Below are positions 19,439 to 27,779 of a stretch of 64,000 nucleotides of DNA, one piece after another. Source of the stretch: Permianibacter sp046297695 (GTDB lineage: Bacteria; Pseudomonadota; Gammaproteobacteria; Enterobacterales; Permianibacteraceae); NCBI GenBank assembly GCA_046297695.1, contig JBKBHF010000015.1, positions 13,099 through 77,098 of the forward strand, read 5' to 3'. Position 1 is the first letter of the stretch, and each line of letters begins with the position of its first letter. Both the position numbers and the translations under genes were made by a program. The notes below the pieces were generated by a model. It ran no database searches and was not told the DNA's origin. It saw only the letters and a list, made by a program, of their open reading frames with translations.

Positions 19439-19651
19439 AGGCCAGCCGAAACGGCCGGTNNNNNNNNNNAGCGCGGGCGGTCCGGCGCGGGGGCGCGCGC
19501 GGGACTCTGCGGGGCGGCGGCGACGGGCGTCGCGGGGGCGCGATCCTCTGGCATGGTCCCCTCCGGTCGGGCGCCCCTTCCCTAGTCGCGCCCCCCCGGC
19601 GGGGCTCCCCGCTGTGGGCCAGCCGCGCCGAGGCCAGCCGAAACGGCCGGT
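19433..19651. other. Assembly gap (10 N) plus GC-extreme segment bounded by 27-bp direct repeat
   Basis: A 27-bp sequence starting GCGCCGAGGCCAGCCG occurs at 19433-19459 and identically at 19625-19651. Between the copies are ten N (19460-19469) and 155 bp with only 25 A/T bases by hand count, about 84% G+C and unlike anything else in the window. The simplest reading is a scaffold or gap-filling join in which the end of one contig repeats the start of the other and the middle is misplaced sequence. I find no gene here; reading frames crossing it contain X residues and are ignored. Confidence 0.8.
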
Positions 19652-19657
19652 CGGCTG

Positions 19658-20053
19658 CTACAGCAGGCGTTGACCGACCCGCAGGCGGTGACTGATCGCC
19701 CGGCTCAACACCGCCATGTCAGGAAGGGGCTTACAGAAGACATCATCCTTGCCAAGACCGATGGCGGCCAGCTCAGCCGACAGCCGAAACTCCATGGAAC
19801 CGGTGTGGATGAGGAAGCGCAGACCCGGTCGCAACTGATGCGCCTTCAACATGAACTGGGCACCGTCGAGGCCAGGCAGGCGCAAATCGACCAACACAAG
19901 GTCCACCTGATGCTTGGCCAGCAGCGCCAGCGCCGCCTCGCCCGACTCGGCTTCCAGCGTGTGGTAGCCCTCGTCGGTCAAAAAAGCAGCAAGATTGATT
20001 CGGATAAGACGTTCATCATCCAGGACCAGGATGGTGGGAGTACGCAACGGCAT
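19658..20053 (-). CDS. Single-domain response regulator
   Basis: A 131-residue protein that is one receiver domain and nothing else: acidic pair LDDE near residues 11-14, phosphoacceptor Asp56 in LVDLRLPG, and the conserved lysine in FCKPLPD near residue 109. It has no output domain, so it acts by protein contact or phosphotransfer. It is divergent from the receiver-TPR gene across 215 bp and is probably part of the same signalling set. Its 3' end is only seven bases from the repeated sequence of the assembly gap, so the stop should be confirmed. Confidence 0.85.
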   Translation of the reverse strand: MPLRTPTILVLDDERLIRINLAAFLTDEGYHTLEAESGEAALALLAKHQVDLVLVDLRLPGLDGAQFMLKAHQLRPGLRFLIHTGSMEFRLSAELAAIGLGKDDVFCKPLPDMAVLSRAISHRLRVGQRLL

Positions 20054-20268
20054 ACAGAGCAGCCCAGACTTCTTTTTATTCGCTAACTGTCAGGATACTG
20101 GCCAACTGCCACGGCGGCTCGTGACCACCGGGGCAGGCATGGTTTTCTACGCCCGATGCCGGATCAGCGTCAAGCCAGGTCATCTGGGACGTACGCAGCA
20201 GCTTTGGCCAAGCTGCCTATACTTGAACTAACCCCGGAACCCGCCGGGCTAGGAACGAATACGACAAG

Positions 20269-21888
20269 ATGATCAGCTACTCGGACAAAAGCTTCCTCAT
20301 TGTTGATGATTTCCCCGAATTCCGCCGGTCATTGCGGACCATGGTCCAGCAACTGGGAGCCGAAGACATCGATCTGGCCGCGACCGGGGAAGAGGCCATT
20401 TCGCTGTGTGCCAGCCGGCGCTACGACATCATCCTGTCCGACTACAACCTCGGCGAAGGCAAGGATGGTCAGCAAGTGCTGGAAGAACTGATCGAGCGCA
20501 AGCTGCTCCGGCGCGGCGCCATCTTCGTTATGACCACCGCCGAGAACAGCACCGCCATGGTGATGGGCGCGCTGGAGTACCAGCCGGATGCCTACATCAC
20601 CAAGCCATTCAATAAGGTGGCGCTGCAGGCGCGCTTGGACAAGCTGATGGAGAAACGGCTGGCGCTGGCCGACATTGACCAAGCCCTGGAAAAAAATGAT
20701 ACGGCTCGCGCCATCGATCTCTGTGATCGCGAAATCCAGAACAAGAGTCGTTATGCCCTCGCCTGCCTGCGCACCAAGGCCGAGTTGTTGGAGCAGGACG
20801 AGCGCTTCGATGAAGCCGCCAAGATTTACGCCAGCCTGAGTGCGGACCGGCCAGTGCCGTGGGCGATGTTGGGCCTCGCCCGGGTGACGCTGGGCAAAGG
20901 GGAAGCGGAAGCCGCGCGCAAACAGTTTGAGGATGTCATCAAACAACTGCCAACGCTGACACCCGCCTATGACGGGTTGGCAAAAACCTGGGTCGGCCTG
21001 GGTGAACCCATCAAGGCGCAGCAGGTGCTGCTGGAGGCGGTACGCCGCTCACCCAAAGCGGTGCTGCGGCAGACCGAGCTCGGCAAAATCGCCAGCGAAA
21101 ATGGTGACCTGGACACCGCCACCCGGGCATTCCGGCAGGCGGTCAACCTCGGCCGTCATTCCATCCATAAAAATCCGGACAACTATGTCAAGCTGGCCGA
21201 TTGTCTGGTGCAAAGCATCGGCAGCAATCCGGTGGAAGACAAGCGCGCCAGCGACGAAGTCATGAAAACGCTGCACGAGCTCGACACCGACTACAAGGGC
21301 GACAAACAGCTCAGCATGCGCTCGCTGCTGACCCAAGGCTCGTTGGCCAAGAAACAGAATCGCAGCAAAGATGCCGAGAATGCCGCCGTCGGCGCCAGCA
21401 AACTGTTGAAAGAGCTCGACAGCAGCCTGGCTCCGAGCATTGCACTGGAGGTTGCGGAAAAATTCCAGACCTTGGGCAAAACCGACATCGCCCGCGATGT
21501 CCTGCAAAGCTGCGCCGAGCTGTACAGCGACAACGATCAGATCCGCGCCAAGTTTGCCGCGCTGCAGACTGACAGCAAGGTCATGAAACAAACCGAACAG
21601 GCGCTTAACCTGAATGCGCTCGGCATCACCGAGTTCGAGCAGAAGAAATACGACAACGCCCTGCTGCATTTCCGCGAGGCGGTGAAATTGGCACCACGCA
21701 ATATCAGCATTGTGCTCAACACCGCCCAGACCCTGATCGAGAAATACCGGCTGCAGCCGGATCAACGGCTGCTGACCGAATGCCAAGGCTACCTTGACCA
21801 AGTCCGCAACATGCCGCCGGGCGACAAGCGATTCAAGCGCTTTCAGGGCTTGTTGCACCTGACCCAGCAACTGAAGCAGGCCCACTGA
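20269..21888 (+). CDS. Response regulator with TPR repeats
   Basis: A 539-residue cytoplasmic protein. The receiver domain spans residues 1 to about 125 (acidic pair VDDF, phosphoacceptor Asp58 in LSDYNLGEGKDG, lysine in YITKPFNK). The remainder is helical TPR-type repeats, for example ARKQFEDVIKQLPTLTPAYDGLAKTW and NALLHFREAVKLAPRN. There is no DNA-binding or enzymatic domain, so phosphorylation probably controls a protein-protein scaffold. The stop overlaps the start of the following kinase gene (TGATG), which argues that the two are partners. Confidence 0.88.
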   Translation: MISYSDKSFLIVDDFPEFRRSLRTMVQQLGAEDIDLAATGEEAISLCASRRYDIILSDYNLGEGKDGQQVLEELIERKLLRRGAIFVMTTAENSTAMVMGALEYQPDAYITKPFNKVALQARLDKLMEKRLALADIDQALEKNDTARAIDLCDREIQNKSRYALACLRTKAELLEQDERFDEAAKIYASLSADRPVPWAMLGLARVTLGKGEAEAARKQFEDVIKQLPTLTPAYDGLAKTWVGLGEPIKAQQVLLEAVRRSPKAVLRQTELGKIASENGDLDTATRAFRQAVNLGRHSIHKNPDNYVKLADCLVQSIGSNPVEDKRASDEVMKTLHELDTDYKGDKQLSMRSLLTQGSLAKKQNRSKDAENAAVGASKLLKELDSSLAPSIALEVAEKFQTLGKTDIARDVLQSCAELYSDNDQIRAKFAALQTDSKVMKQTEQALNLNALGITEFEQKKYDNALLHFREAVKLAPRNISIVLNTAQTLIEKYRLQPDQRLLTECQGYLDQVRNMPPGDKRFKRFQGLLHLTQQLKQAH

Positions 21889-22574
21889 TGAGCGACCCCG
21901 CAGCACTGTTTCCGACGGTACTGGCCTCCTCCGTACACGACATCAAGAATTCGCTCGGCATGCTGCTGCAGTCGCTTGAGGCCGTGGTCGAACGGGTACC
22001 GCCGGAGCAGCGGCCCGGCTTCCATGAGCTGGCTGTGCTGCAGTACGAAGCCGCCCGAGTCAACAACTCATTGGTCCAGTTGCTGGCACTCTACAAGCTG
22101 GACAACCAGCAACTGCCCCTTAACATCGGCTATCACATGGTGAGCGACTTTCTGCACGAGCAGGGCTTGCGCAACCAGAACCTGTTGACCCTGAAGCAAA
22201 TCGCGCTGGAGCTGGAAGTCGATGACGAGTTGGCGTGGTATTTTGACTACGACCTCATTGCCAGCGTCATTGACAACATTGTCACCAACTCGATTCGCTA
22301 TACCCATTCCAAGCTGCTGCTGCGGGCCTGCGTCGAGGGTGATCAGCTGGTTCTCATCGTCGCGGACGATGGCCCAGGCTACCCCCGGGCGATGCTGGAG
22401 CAATCCGACAAGTACCTGCTCGGCATCAATCGCAGCACCGGCAGCACCGGACTGGGATTGTTCTTTGCCGGGGAAATTGCCCGCCTGCACCGGCATGGTG
22501 ACCAGCACGGCCGAGTCGAGTTGCACAATGGTCAATGTTTACCTGGCGGCGAGTTTCGCCTGTACTTACCCTAA
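21888..22574 (+). CDS. Cytoplasmic sensor histidine kinase without a sensor domain
   Basis: A 228-residue protein with no membrane segment. The dimerisation/phosphoacceptor helix lies at the very N-terminus (His17 in SSVHDIKNSLGML), followed by an ATPase domain with N box IDNIVTNSIRYT, G1 DDGPGYP and G2 STGLGLFFAGEIA. Having no input domain, it is probably switched by a partner, most likely the TPR receiver protein encoded immediately upstream with overlapping stop and start. Confidence 0.87.
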   Translation: MSDPAALFPTVLASSVHDIKNSLGMLLQSLEAVVERVPPEQRPGFHELAVLQYEAARVNNSLVQLLALYKLDNQQLPLNIGYHMVSDFLHEQGLRNQNLLTLKQIALELEVDDELAWYFDYDLIASVIDNIVTNSIRYTHSKLLLRACVEGDQLVLIVADDGPGYPRAMLEQSDKYLLGINRSTGSTGLGLFFAGEIARLHRHGDQHGRVELHNGQCLPGGEFRLYLP

Positions 22575-22649
22575 TCTGGCGGCCAGGCTTGCACCGTGCC
22601 AACTGCCAGCGGATAACGGCCGATACCGTTTGAGCCACAGGAAACCAAT

Positions 22650-23429
22650 ATGAATATTGTTGTGATTGGCGTCGTCATCATCGTCGCGCTCATCGTCGGG
22701 ATCAGCATCAACGGCTATATCCAACGCCGTGAACAGCAAGCAGCGGAACGCCGGCACCGGGTCGCGCAGCACCGCGCCAACATTCGCGACGGGCAGGAGT
22801 TGCTGGAGCTGGGGGCCGAACTGCCGCTCGACAGCCATGTCCGCACCGTGTTGCTTGATTACATTCAATTGCATCTGCAGGCCATGCAGAGCATCGACAG
22901 CAACGCTGACGGCTTGGCCGAATTCGAACAGTGGTTGGCCGGCCAGCGTCAGTTTGCCCAGAGCAAAACCCCGGATGCGGCCGCCCATCTGCACCTGCCG
23001 ACCGAATCGGCAGAGCTAACGGCGCTGCGCACCCGGCTGCACCGACTGACCGAGTTCGTGGCCCGGTTGCGGCAGGAAAAACGCCTCAATCCGCAACAGA
23101 TCGTGCTGGCTTTCAAGTCCTTGGCACGCCTGCGCCTGCGCTGCGATGTCGAGGGCCATATCAAACTGGGCCAACTGGCGGTGCTGAACAAGCAGGCCAA
23201 TCTGGCCAAGCAATACTACAAATACGCATCGGATCGGCTGGTGCAGGAAAACATCAGCGACAGCTATGTTCAGGAGCAGCTCGCTACGCTGGATCAGTTG
23301 CAAGCCGAGCTACGTGGTGAAGCGCCCATTGAAAGCGCTGCCGGCCCGGTTGAGCACCAGGAAAGCGAGCTGGAAAAGGCGGCAAAAAAGGAAATGGAAG
23401 TGGACTTTGTGCCGAAAAAGAAATGGTAA
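22650..23429 (+). CDS. Membrane-anchored coiled-coil protein of unknown function
   Basis: A 259-residue protein that I do not recognise. Residues 3-22 form one membrane helix (IVVIGVVIIVALIVGISI); the rest is charged and mostly helical, with heptad-like stretches near residues 120-150 (LTALRTRLHRLTEFVARLR) and an acidic/lysine-rich tail ending DFVPKKKW. The region around LGQLAVLNKQANLAKQYYKYA has a TPR-like look. It follows the kinase gene by 75 bp in the same direction and may anchor or report on the same signalling unit. Confidence 0.75.
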   Translation: MNIVVIGVVIIVALIVGISINGYIQRREQQAAERRHRVAQHRANIRDGQELLELGAELPLDSHVRTVLLDYIQLHLQAMQSIDSNADGLAEFEQWLAGQRQFAQSKTPDAAAHLHLPTESAELTALRTRLHRLTEFVARLRQEKRLNPQQIVLAFKSLARLRLRCDVEGHIKLGQLAVLNKQANLAKQYYKYASDRLVQENISDSYVQEQLATLDQLQAELRGEAPIESAAGPVEHQESELEKAAKKEMEVDFVPKKKW

Positions 23430-23565
23430 CCAGCTAGCGCAGCGAATCCGTAGAACCCGGCGCAGCGACCAAGACCTGAACCAGGTGGCAGCCATTGCCG
23501 CTGCTACGCTACGCGTTCAGCGTCAGCGACATCGTCACATCCGTCCGTGCGGTCAATCCACCTGG

Positions 23566-24060
23566 TCAATTCAGATGCGCGACACTTTCCAGCGCCCGGG
23601 TGACGTCCTGAAACAACATCCGGTTCTCCTGTGACAACGCCATCAGATGCCGGTGAGCCAGCAGCGCCTGCCGGGTGAACTGGATTTCATCCGCCGGCTC
23701 CGACTCGAGCTCACGGTAACTTTCCGGCTCATGCTCGGCATCCGGCAGAATATGAAACACCTTGTTGAAACTGACCGCATTCAGCACGGCCAGCAAATCC
23801 GGGTTGCGCACCAAAATGGTCGGGCGGTGGTCATAGGCGCGACGGGTGTGAATGGCGATTTGGGCAATGACGCCAAGCGCAGTGCTGTCAACTGCCGTTG
23901 CTTCCAGCAAGTCGATGATCACTTTCGGCTTGATCGTTTCCTGAAAAATACGCTGGATGAACCGATCCACGCTCGCACACAAGTGAAAGCGGATGTCACC
24001 TCGGAATTTCAGAATGTAGATACCGTCCTGAATCGCGTAGGACGCTTGGCCCACCATCAT
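23566..24060 (-). CDS. STAS-domain anti-sigma factor antagonist
   Basis: A 164-residue protein with an N-terminal STAS domain (IYILKFRGDIRFHLCASVD, IIDLLEATAVDSTALGVIAQI). The usual phosphorylated serine corresponds to Ser59 in DST. A helical C-terminal extension of about 60 residues is unusual for simple antagonists. ATG 24060 is used; the longer frame to 24147 overlaps the upstream gene and has no domain content there. It lies 31 bp downstream of the receiver-PP2C phosphatase, which would dephosphorylate it, the HsbR/HsbA-type pairing known in Pseudomonas. No anti-sigma kinase or sigma factor is encoded here. Confidence 0.85.
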   Translation of the reverse strand: MMVGQASYAIQDGIYILKFRGDIRFHLCASVDRFIQRIFQETIKPKVIIDLLEATAVDSTALGVIAQIAIHTRRAYDHRPTILVRNPDLLAVLNAVSFNKVFHILPDAEHEPESYRELESEPADEIQFTRQALLAHRHLMALSQENRMLFQDVTRALESVAHLN

Positions 24061-24091
24061 GTGCAGATGACCCTCGTACGTTATTGTGATC

Positions 24092-25369
24092 TTATCGGGT
24101 GTTATCGCGGGACGACGTCGTGCTGCCCGGACCGCGCCGGCCAGCACCAGCTGTCGGCAGCCCTTTCAACAAAAACAACGCAATATCATCAGGAGGCGGC
24201 CCGGCCAGGGCACGGCGAACTTCGCCGACCAAACCAGGAATGGTCGCCTGGCTGACAGCCGGCAAGGATAATAACAAAGTTTCATCCTTTGCCAATCCGG
24301 GCTTGGCCAAGGCTTCCAACACACCGTCCGAGCTCAGCAGCAGACAGGCATCGGGCTGCAAGGTCTGCGTGCCACTCTCGAAGCTGGCCCAATCAAACAG
24401 GCCGACCGGGAAACTGCCCTCGCCCAGATAGCGATGGCCACCGTTCTGATACAGCAAGGGTCTCGGATAGTGGCCGCCATTGCTGTAAAGCAGTTCACCG
24501 TTTTCGCGATTGAGCACCCCGTAGAACAACGTCAGGTACTTGCCGAGATTGGCCTGCAACAACTCGCTGTTCAGGTAGGCCAGCAGTTTGTCCGGTTGGC
24601 AGATTGTCCGGTCACCGTGGCTGCGGAACCGGCGCAACGGATGATTGATGAGGCTTTTCAGCATCATCGTGACAAAAGCCGAAGCGGCACCATGGCCGGA
24701 CACGTCGGCGATATAGAAACCGATCAGCTGTTCGTCGATCTCGAAATAATCGAGGAAATCGCCGCTGAGATAGAGCGAAGGAATGACCGCGTGACTGAAG
24801 TGCCAGCGGCCGAATTGCGCCTGTGGCTCCGGCAACAGCTGCAACTGAGCCTGCCGACCTGCCTCCTGATCCTGACGCAACAACTCCAGATTGGCCTCCA
24901 GCTCGGCATTGGCCGTTTCAAGCTCATCGCGATACTGCTGGTTTTCCTGCTCCAGAGTCGCCTTGTGCAGGGCAGAACGGACGGCATGCTCAAGCACCGC
25001 CATATCCGAAATGGGCTTGACCAGATAATCGGTAGCGCCCAACCGCAGCGCTTCGACCACGTCGGTGATGACCCCTGCCCCGGAGATGACAATGACCGGG
25101 ATCTGCGGCTGTTCGCGGGTGAGGATTTCCAGCACCTGCAAACCGTCCATGTCAGGCATGCGCAAATCGCACAGCACGACATCCGGTTGATGGTCGCGGC
25201 AACAACTCAAGCCCTCTTTGGCACTGGCCGCTGACACCACCTCAAAACCGATGTCTTCGAGGTATACGCACATGCTGTCGCGCACCAACCGATCATCGTC
25301 GATGACGACAACGCGGGCTGGTGCGGAATGGGAGGTCAGGGTCACGGCAGGAGGCATGATGTGTTGCAT
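24092..25369 (-). CDS. Response regulator with PP2C-type (RsbU/SpoIIE-like) phosphatase output
   Basis: A 425-residue cytoplasmic protein. The receiver domain spans about residues 18-135 (IDDDR, phosphoacceptor Asp68 in LCDLRMPDMDG, lysine in YLVKPIS). A coiled coil follows (LEQENQQYRDELETANAELEAN). The phosphatase domain fills about residues 180-410, with metal-binding motifs SGDFLDYFEI, DVSGHGAASAF, LSSDGV and PPPDDIA. There is no kinase domain at the C-terminus, unlike Shewanella CrsR. It should dephosphorylate the STAS protein encoded next. ATG 25357 is an alternative start. Confidence 0.9.
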   Translation of the reverse strand: MQHIMPPAVTLTSHSAPARVVVIDDDRLVRDSMCVYLEDIGFEVVSAASAKEGLSCCRDHQPDVVLCDLRMPDMDGLQVLEILTREQPQIPVIVISGAGVITDVVEALRLGATDYLVKPISDMAVLEHAVRSALHKATLEQENQQYRDELETANAELEANLELLRQDQEAGRQAQLQLLPEPQAQFGRWHFSHAVIPSLYLSGDFLDYFEIDEQLIGFYIADVSGHGAASAFVTMMLKSLINHPLRRFRSHGDRTICQPDKLLAYLNSELLQANLGKYLTLFYGVLNRENGELLYSNGGHYPRPLLYQNGGHRYLGEGSFPVGLFDWASFESGTQTLQPDACLLLSSDGVLEALAKPGLAKDETLLLSLPAVSQATIPGLVGEVRRALAGPPPDDIALFLLKGLPTAGAGRRGPGSTTSSRDNTR

Positions 25370-25612
25370 AGCAGCAGCGCGGGAAAGCGCTGTTCTTGTT
25401 ATAGCACAGCAGCAAATTTTCGCGCGCCGGGATCGGCGAGATTGCTACAAATTCCACAGAAAGGAAAGCTTTTCCACCACGTTCAGACCGCCGTGCCAAC
25501 TGCGATGTCGGTAGTGGAAAACGGCGTGGGACAATACTGATTGACGGTGACGCTCCAGTTTTCCTAGTATCGGGCTCGGCACTCAATCGGGTGCCGTCTC
25601 GGGAGAGTTCTT

Positions 25613-25921
25613 ATGCTACTTGCCCAAGCACGTGATTACGCTGAGCGCCGCGACTTCATCCGGATGTTTGTTGATGCCCGGGTTGAAATCGTCGACGAAG
25701 ACAGCGGAATGGAATACCACGGCGAAGCGCGCAACCTCAGCGGTCGCGGCCTGATGTTCGAGGCCAACGTCGAACCTGCAGTTGGCGCCAATCTGCGGGT
25801 GACGGTTTCGTCCAATCAATCGCGGATGCCACCGCTGCACGCCTCATTCAAGGTGATCCGGGTACACAAGCAGAAAAACGGTCGCTTTGAAGTCGCCGGA
25901 GAGCTGAGTGACGTGAGTTAA
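25613..25921 (+). CDS. PilZ-domain protein
   Basis: A 102-residue single-domain protein. The cyclic-di-GMP-binding signature is complete: an arginine-rich N-terminal motif (ERRDFIR) and the NLSGRG motif about 28 residues later, followed by a beta-barrel ending EVAGELSDV. Such proteins relay c-di-GMP to motility or surface machinery. It stands alone with its own strong terminator beside the receiver/STAS genes, so a functional link is plausible but not shown. Confidence 0.88.
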   Translation: MLLAQARDYAERRDFIRMFVDARVEIVDEDSGMEYHGEARNLSGRGLMFEANVEPAVGANLRVTVSSNQSRMPPLHASFKVIRVHKQKNGRFEVAGELSDVS

Positions 25922-25924
25922 AGC

Positions 25925-25951
25925 AAAAACGCGCCATTCGGCGCGTTTTTT
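25925..25951 (+). terminator. Intrinsic terminator after the PilZ gene
   Basis: AAAAACGCGCC, loop ATTC, then GGCGCGTTTTTT. This is a strong, symmetrical terminator starting four bases after the PilZ stop. The remaining 260 bp to mlaA hold no gene that I can support. Confidence 0.92.
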
Positions 25952-26214
25952 GTTTACGGGCACCGCTATTGGCGCTGGCATTGCGCCAAGGTGTTTTGTC
26001 CCCCCGAAAAACTGCCGCCCAGCGGCGGTAGCAGTTCTGTCTCCCTTCAAAAAGCACGCAGTCCGATTGCACTTCCCTGCCACAATCGCGCCAGCGTTGC
26101 GACGAACCGTTCCTACTCCTGTCCGCTATCGCGCCAATCATTGCCGGTCTTGTTCGCTGCAGCGCTCGGATATGGAACGCCCGATACTGACCGAGCGGCG
26201 CCCTGCACGGGACC

Positions 26215-26946
26215 TCAGCAATCATCAAACGCCGGATCGCAGTCTTCATCCAACGCGGGCTGCGGCGGATTGCCGTCGTGGATCAGGAACTGGCGTCGCT
26301 GCAGATAGGCATCGCGGACAAAGGCGTACTCATCCAGCGCCTCCTCCAGATGCCCTTCCAGGGGGAACAGATCCTGACGGGTGTTCAGCACATCGAGACC
26401 AAGCACGGTATTGCGAGTCGGCACGTGATCGACGTTTTCACTGATCCCGACCTGCGCGTCGGCGGGACGGCCGACCAGATCACGCAAGGTGCTGGGGCCA
26501 AGACCCGGCAGCATCAGATAGGGACCATCACCAATACCCCAGTAGGCGAGCGTCTGGCCGAAGTCTTCATCTTGACGCGCAAGTCCAAGCGGCGTGGCCG
26601 GATCAAACAGACCAGCCAAACCGAACGTGCTGTTGATCAGCAAGCGGCCAGTGCTGATGGCGAATTTCTTGAATTTGAGCTGCAGCAGCGAGTTGCCCAT
26701 GTTGCTGAGCTCGCCGACGTTGGCGAGCGCATTGTCGATGCGCTCGTCCACCACGGTCGGTACCACGGTGTCGTAAGCCTTGGCTGCCGGCCGCAGCACC
26801 GCCTTGTCGATCGCCTTGTTGACGCTGTACATCGAACGGTTGAACCCTTCGAACGGGTCTGCGGGGTTATTGGTATGGGTGCTGGCACATGCCGACAGCA
26901 GCAGCAGCGACGCCAGTGCAAACAGGCGCAAGACAAGATTGGTCAT
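26215..26946 (-). CDS. mlaA: MlaA/VacJ outer-membrane lipoprotein
   Basis: A 243-residue lipoprotein of the Mla pathway, which removes mislocalised phospholipids from the outer leaflet and passes them to MlaC. The lipobox LLSAC puts the acylated cysteine at residue 20. Family segments DPFEGFNRSMYSVNKAID, STFGLAGLFDPA and YLMLPGLGPSTLRD are intact. The tail is acidic and ends in cysteine (DEDCDPAFDDC), which is unusual. ATG 26946 has GGAAG five bases before it. It lies 47 bp downstream of the bufferin partner gene on the same strand and is not beside other mla genes, so it may be co-transcribed with that operon. Confidence 0.93.
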   Translation of the reverse strand: MTNLVLRLFALASLLLLSACASTHTNNPADPFEGFNRSMYSVNKAIDKAVLRPAAKAYDTVVPTVVDERIDNALANVGELSNMGNSLLQLKFKKFAISTGRLLINSTFGLAGLFDPATPLGLARQDEDFGQTLAYWGIGDGPYLMLPGLGPSTLRDLVGRPADAQVGISENVDHVPTRNTVLGLDVLNTRQDLFPLEGHLEEALDEYAFVRDAYLQRRQFLIHDGNPPQPALDEDCDPAFDDC

Positions 26947-26993
26947 CATGACTTCCACAAACGGGCAACCGAGCCCGACAAACGGCCGCGATT

Positions 26994-27779
26994 CTACGTC
27001 AGCGGCAGCACAATGTCCCGGCGGGCGAAATCTTGTAACGCCGACAACCCGCCCGCCATAAGCTGCGCGACCGGCAGCTTGAGCTGTTCGGCCAGACGGC
27101 TCAGCAAGCTTCCCGCCGTGTCAGGCCCCTGCTCCAGCAGGCTCAGCAACTGGAAGCTGACCGCGTTCAACGCCAGAAACTGCACCGCGTCGTCACGGTT
27201 TCGGTACACCACCAGACAGGTAGGCGCCGGATCCGGCTGCTCAGGCTGAAAATCCGGGCCGATATGCTGGACCGGGTAGTGATAGGCCTGAATAAACGCC
27301 AGCGGAGACAGCACCAATTGACTCTGAAGCCCCAGCTCGGCAGCAACCGGCTCTGGCAAGGTTTCGGTCGCAATCTGGGCGACCAGTTCGAGCCACTCGT
27401 AATGGGCGAGTTCCAGCAGGAACGGAAACTGCGGTGCCAGCTCAGGCGGCTTCTCATGCGCCAGATAATCCAGAAACTCGGCCGGGATCTCGCTGAACAG
27501 CGGGCTGTGCGAAACGTGCCGGGCATAAAAATCGCGCACCAGGGCACGCCAGTCCGCAGCAGCCATCAGACTGCGCAACACCGGAAAGCAATTGCGGACA
27601 AAGCCTTCGATGTTGTTGAAAAAGAGCTCGCGATAGACCGCCATGCGCCGCTCATCCACATCAGCCGGGCGCGCCATGCCCGCCGGATCCCGGATGTGCG
27701 CCGTGAACGCAAACTGGGCGCGCTGAAAGCCCGGCAGCGACTCAGCCTGCGACTGCGTGTGGGCGTACTCGGCGCTCAT
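26994..27779 (-). CDS. bufC: MNIO partner protein (HvfC/BufC-like, DUF2063)
   Basis: A 261-residue cytoplasmic protein of the family that pairs with MNIO enzymes and delivers the precursor peptide. The N-terminal DUF2063 domain is recognisable (FQRAQFAFTAHIRDP, VYRELFFNNIEGFVRNCFPVLRSLM, DFYARHVSHSPLFSEIPAEFLDYL, LLELAHYEWLELV). The C-terminal half has the winged-helix-like CLVVYRNRDDAVQFLALNAVSFQLLSLL. ATG 27779 follows GGAG by seven bases and lies 38 bp inside the end of the MNIO gene, so the two are translationally coupled. Confidence 0.88.
   Translation of the reverse strand: MSAEYAHTQSQAESLPGFQRAQFAFTAHIRDPAGMARPADVDERRMAVYRELFFNNIEGFVRNCFPVLRSLMAAADWRALVRDFYARHVSHSPLFSEIPAEFLDYLAHEKPPELAPQFPFLLELAHYEWLELVAQIATETLPEPVAAELGLQSQLVLSPLAFIQAYHYPVQHIGPDFQPEQPDPAPTCLVVYRNRDDAVQFLALNAVSFQLLSLLEQGPDTAGSLLSRLAEQLKLPVAQLMAGGLSALQDFARRDIVLPLT

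Noticed and set aside
19276..19440. LexA box for recA
   Set aside because: The palindrome CTGACAG-CAGT-CTGTCAG has a 12-base interior between CTG and CAG instead of 10 and lies in a long stem; no canonical site is visible.
19276..19554. Upstream extension of the recA frame
   Set aside because: It crosses the N gap (X residues) and GC-extreme sequence; RecA homology begins at MDENRKKALG at 19275.
25952..26444. Plus-strand frames overlapping the 3' end of mlaA
   Set aside because: Low-complexity composition, no ribosome site, and overlap with the supported lipoprotein gene.
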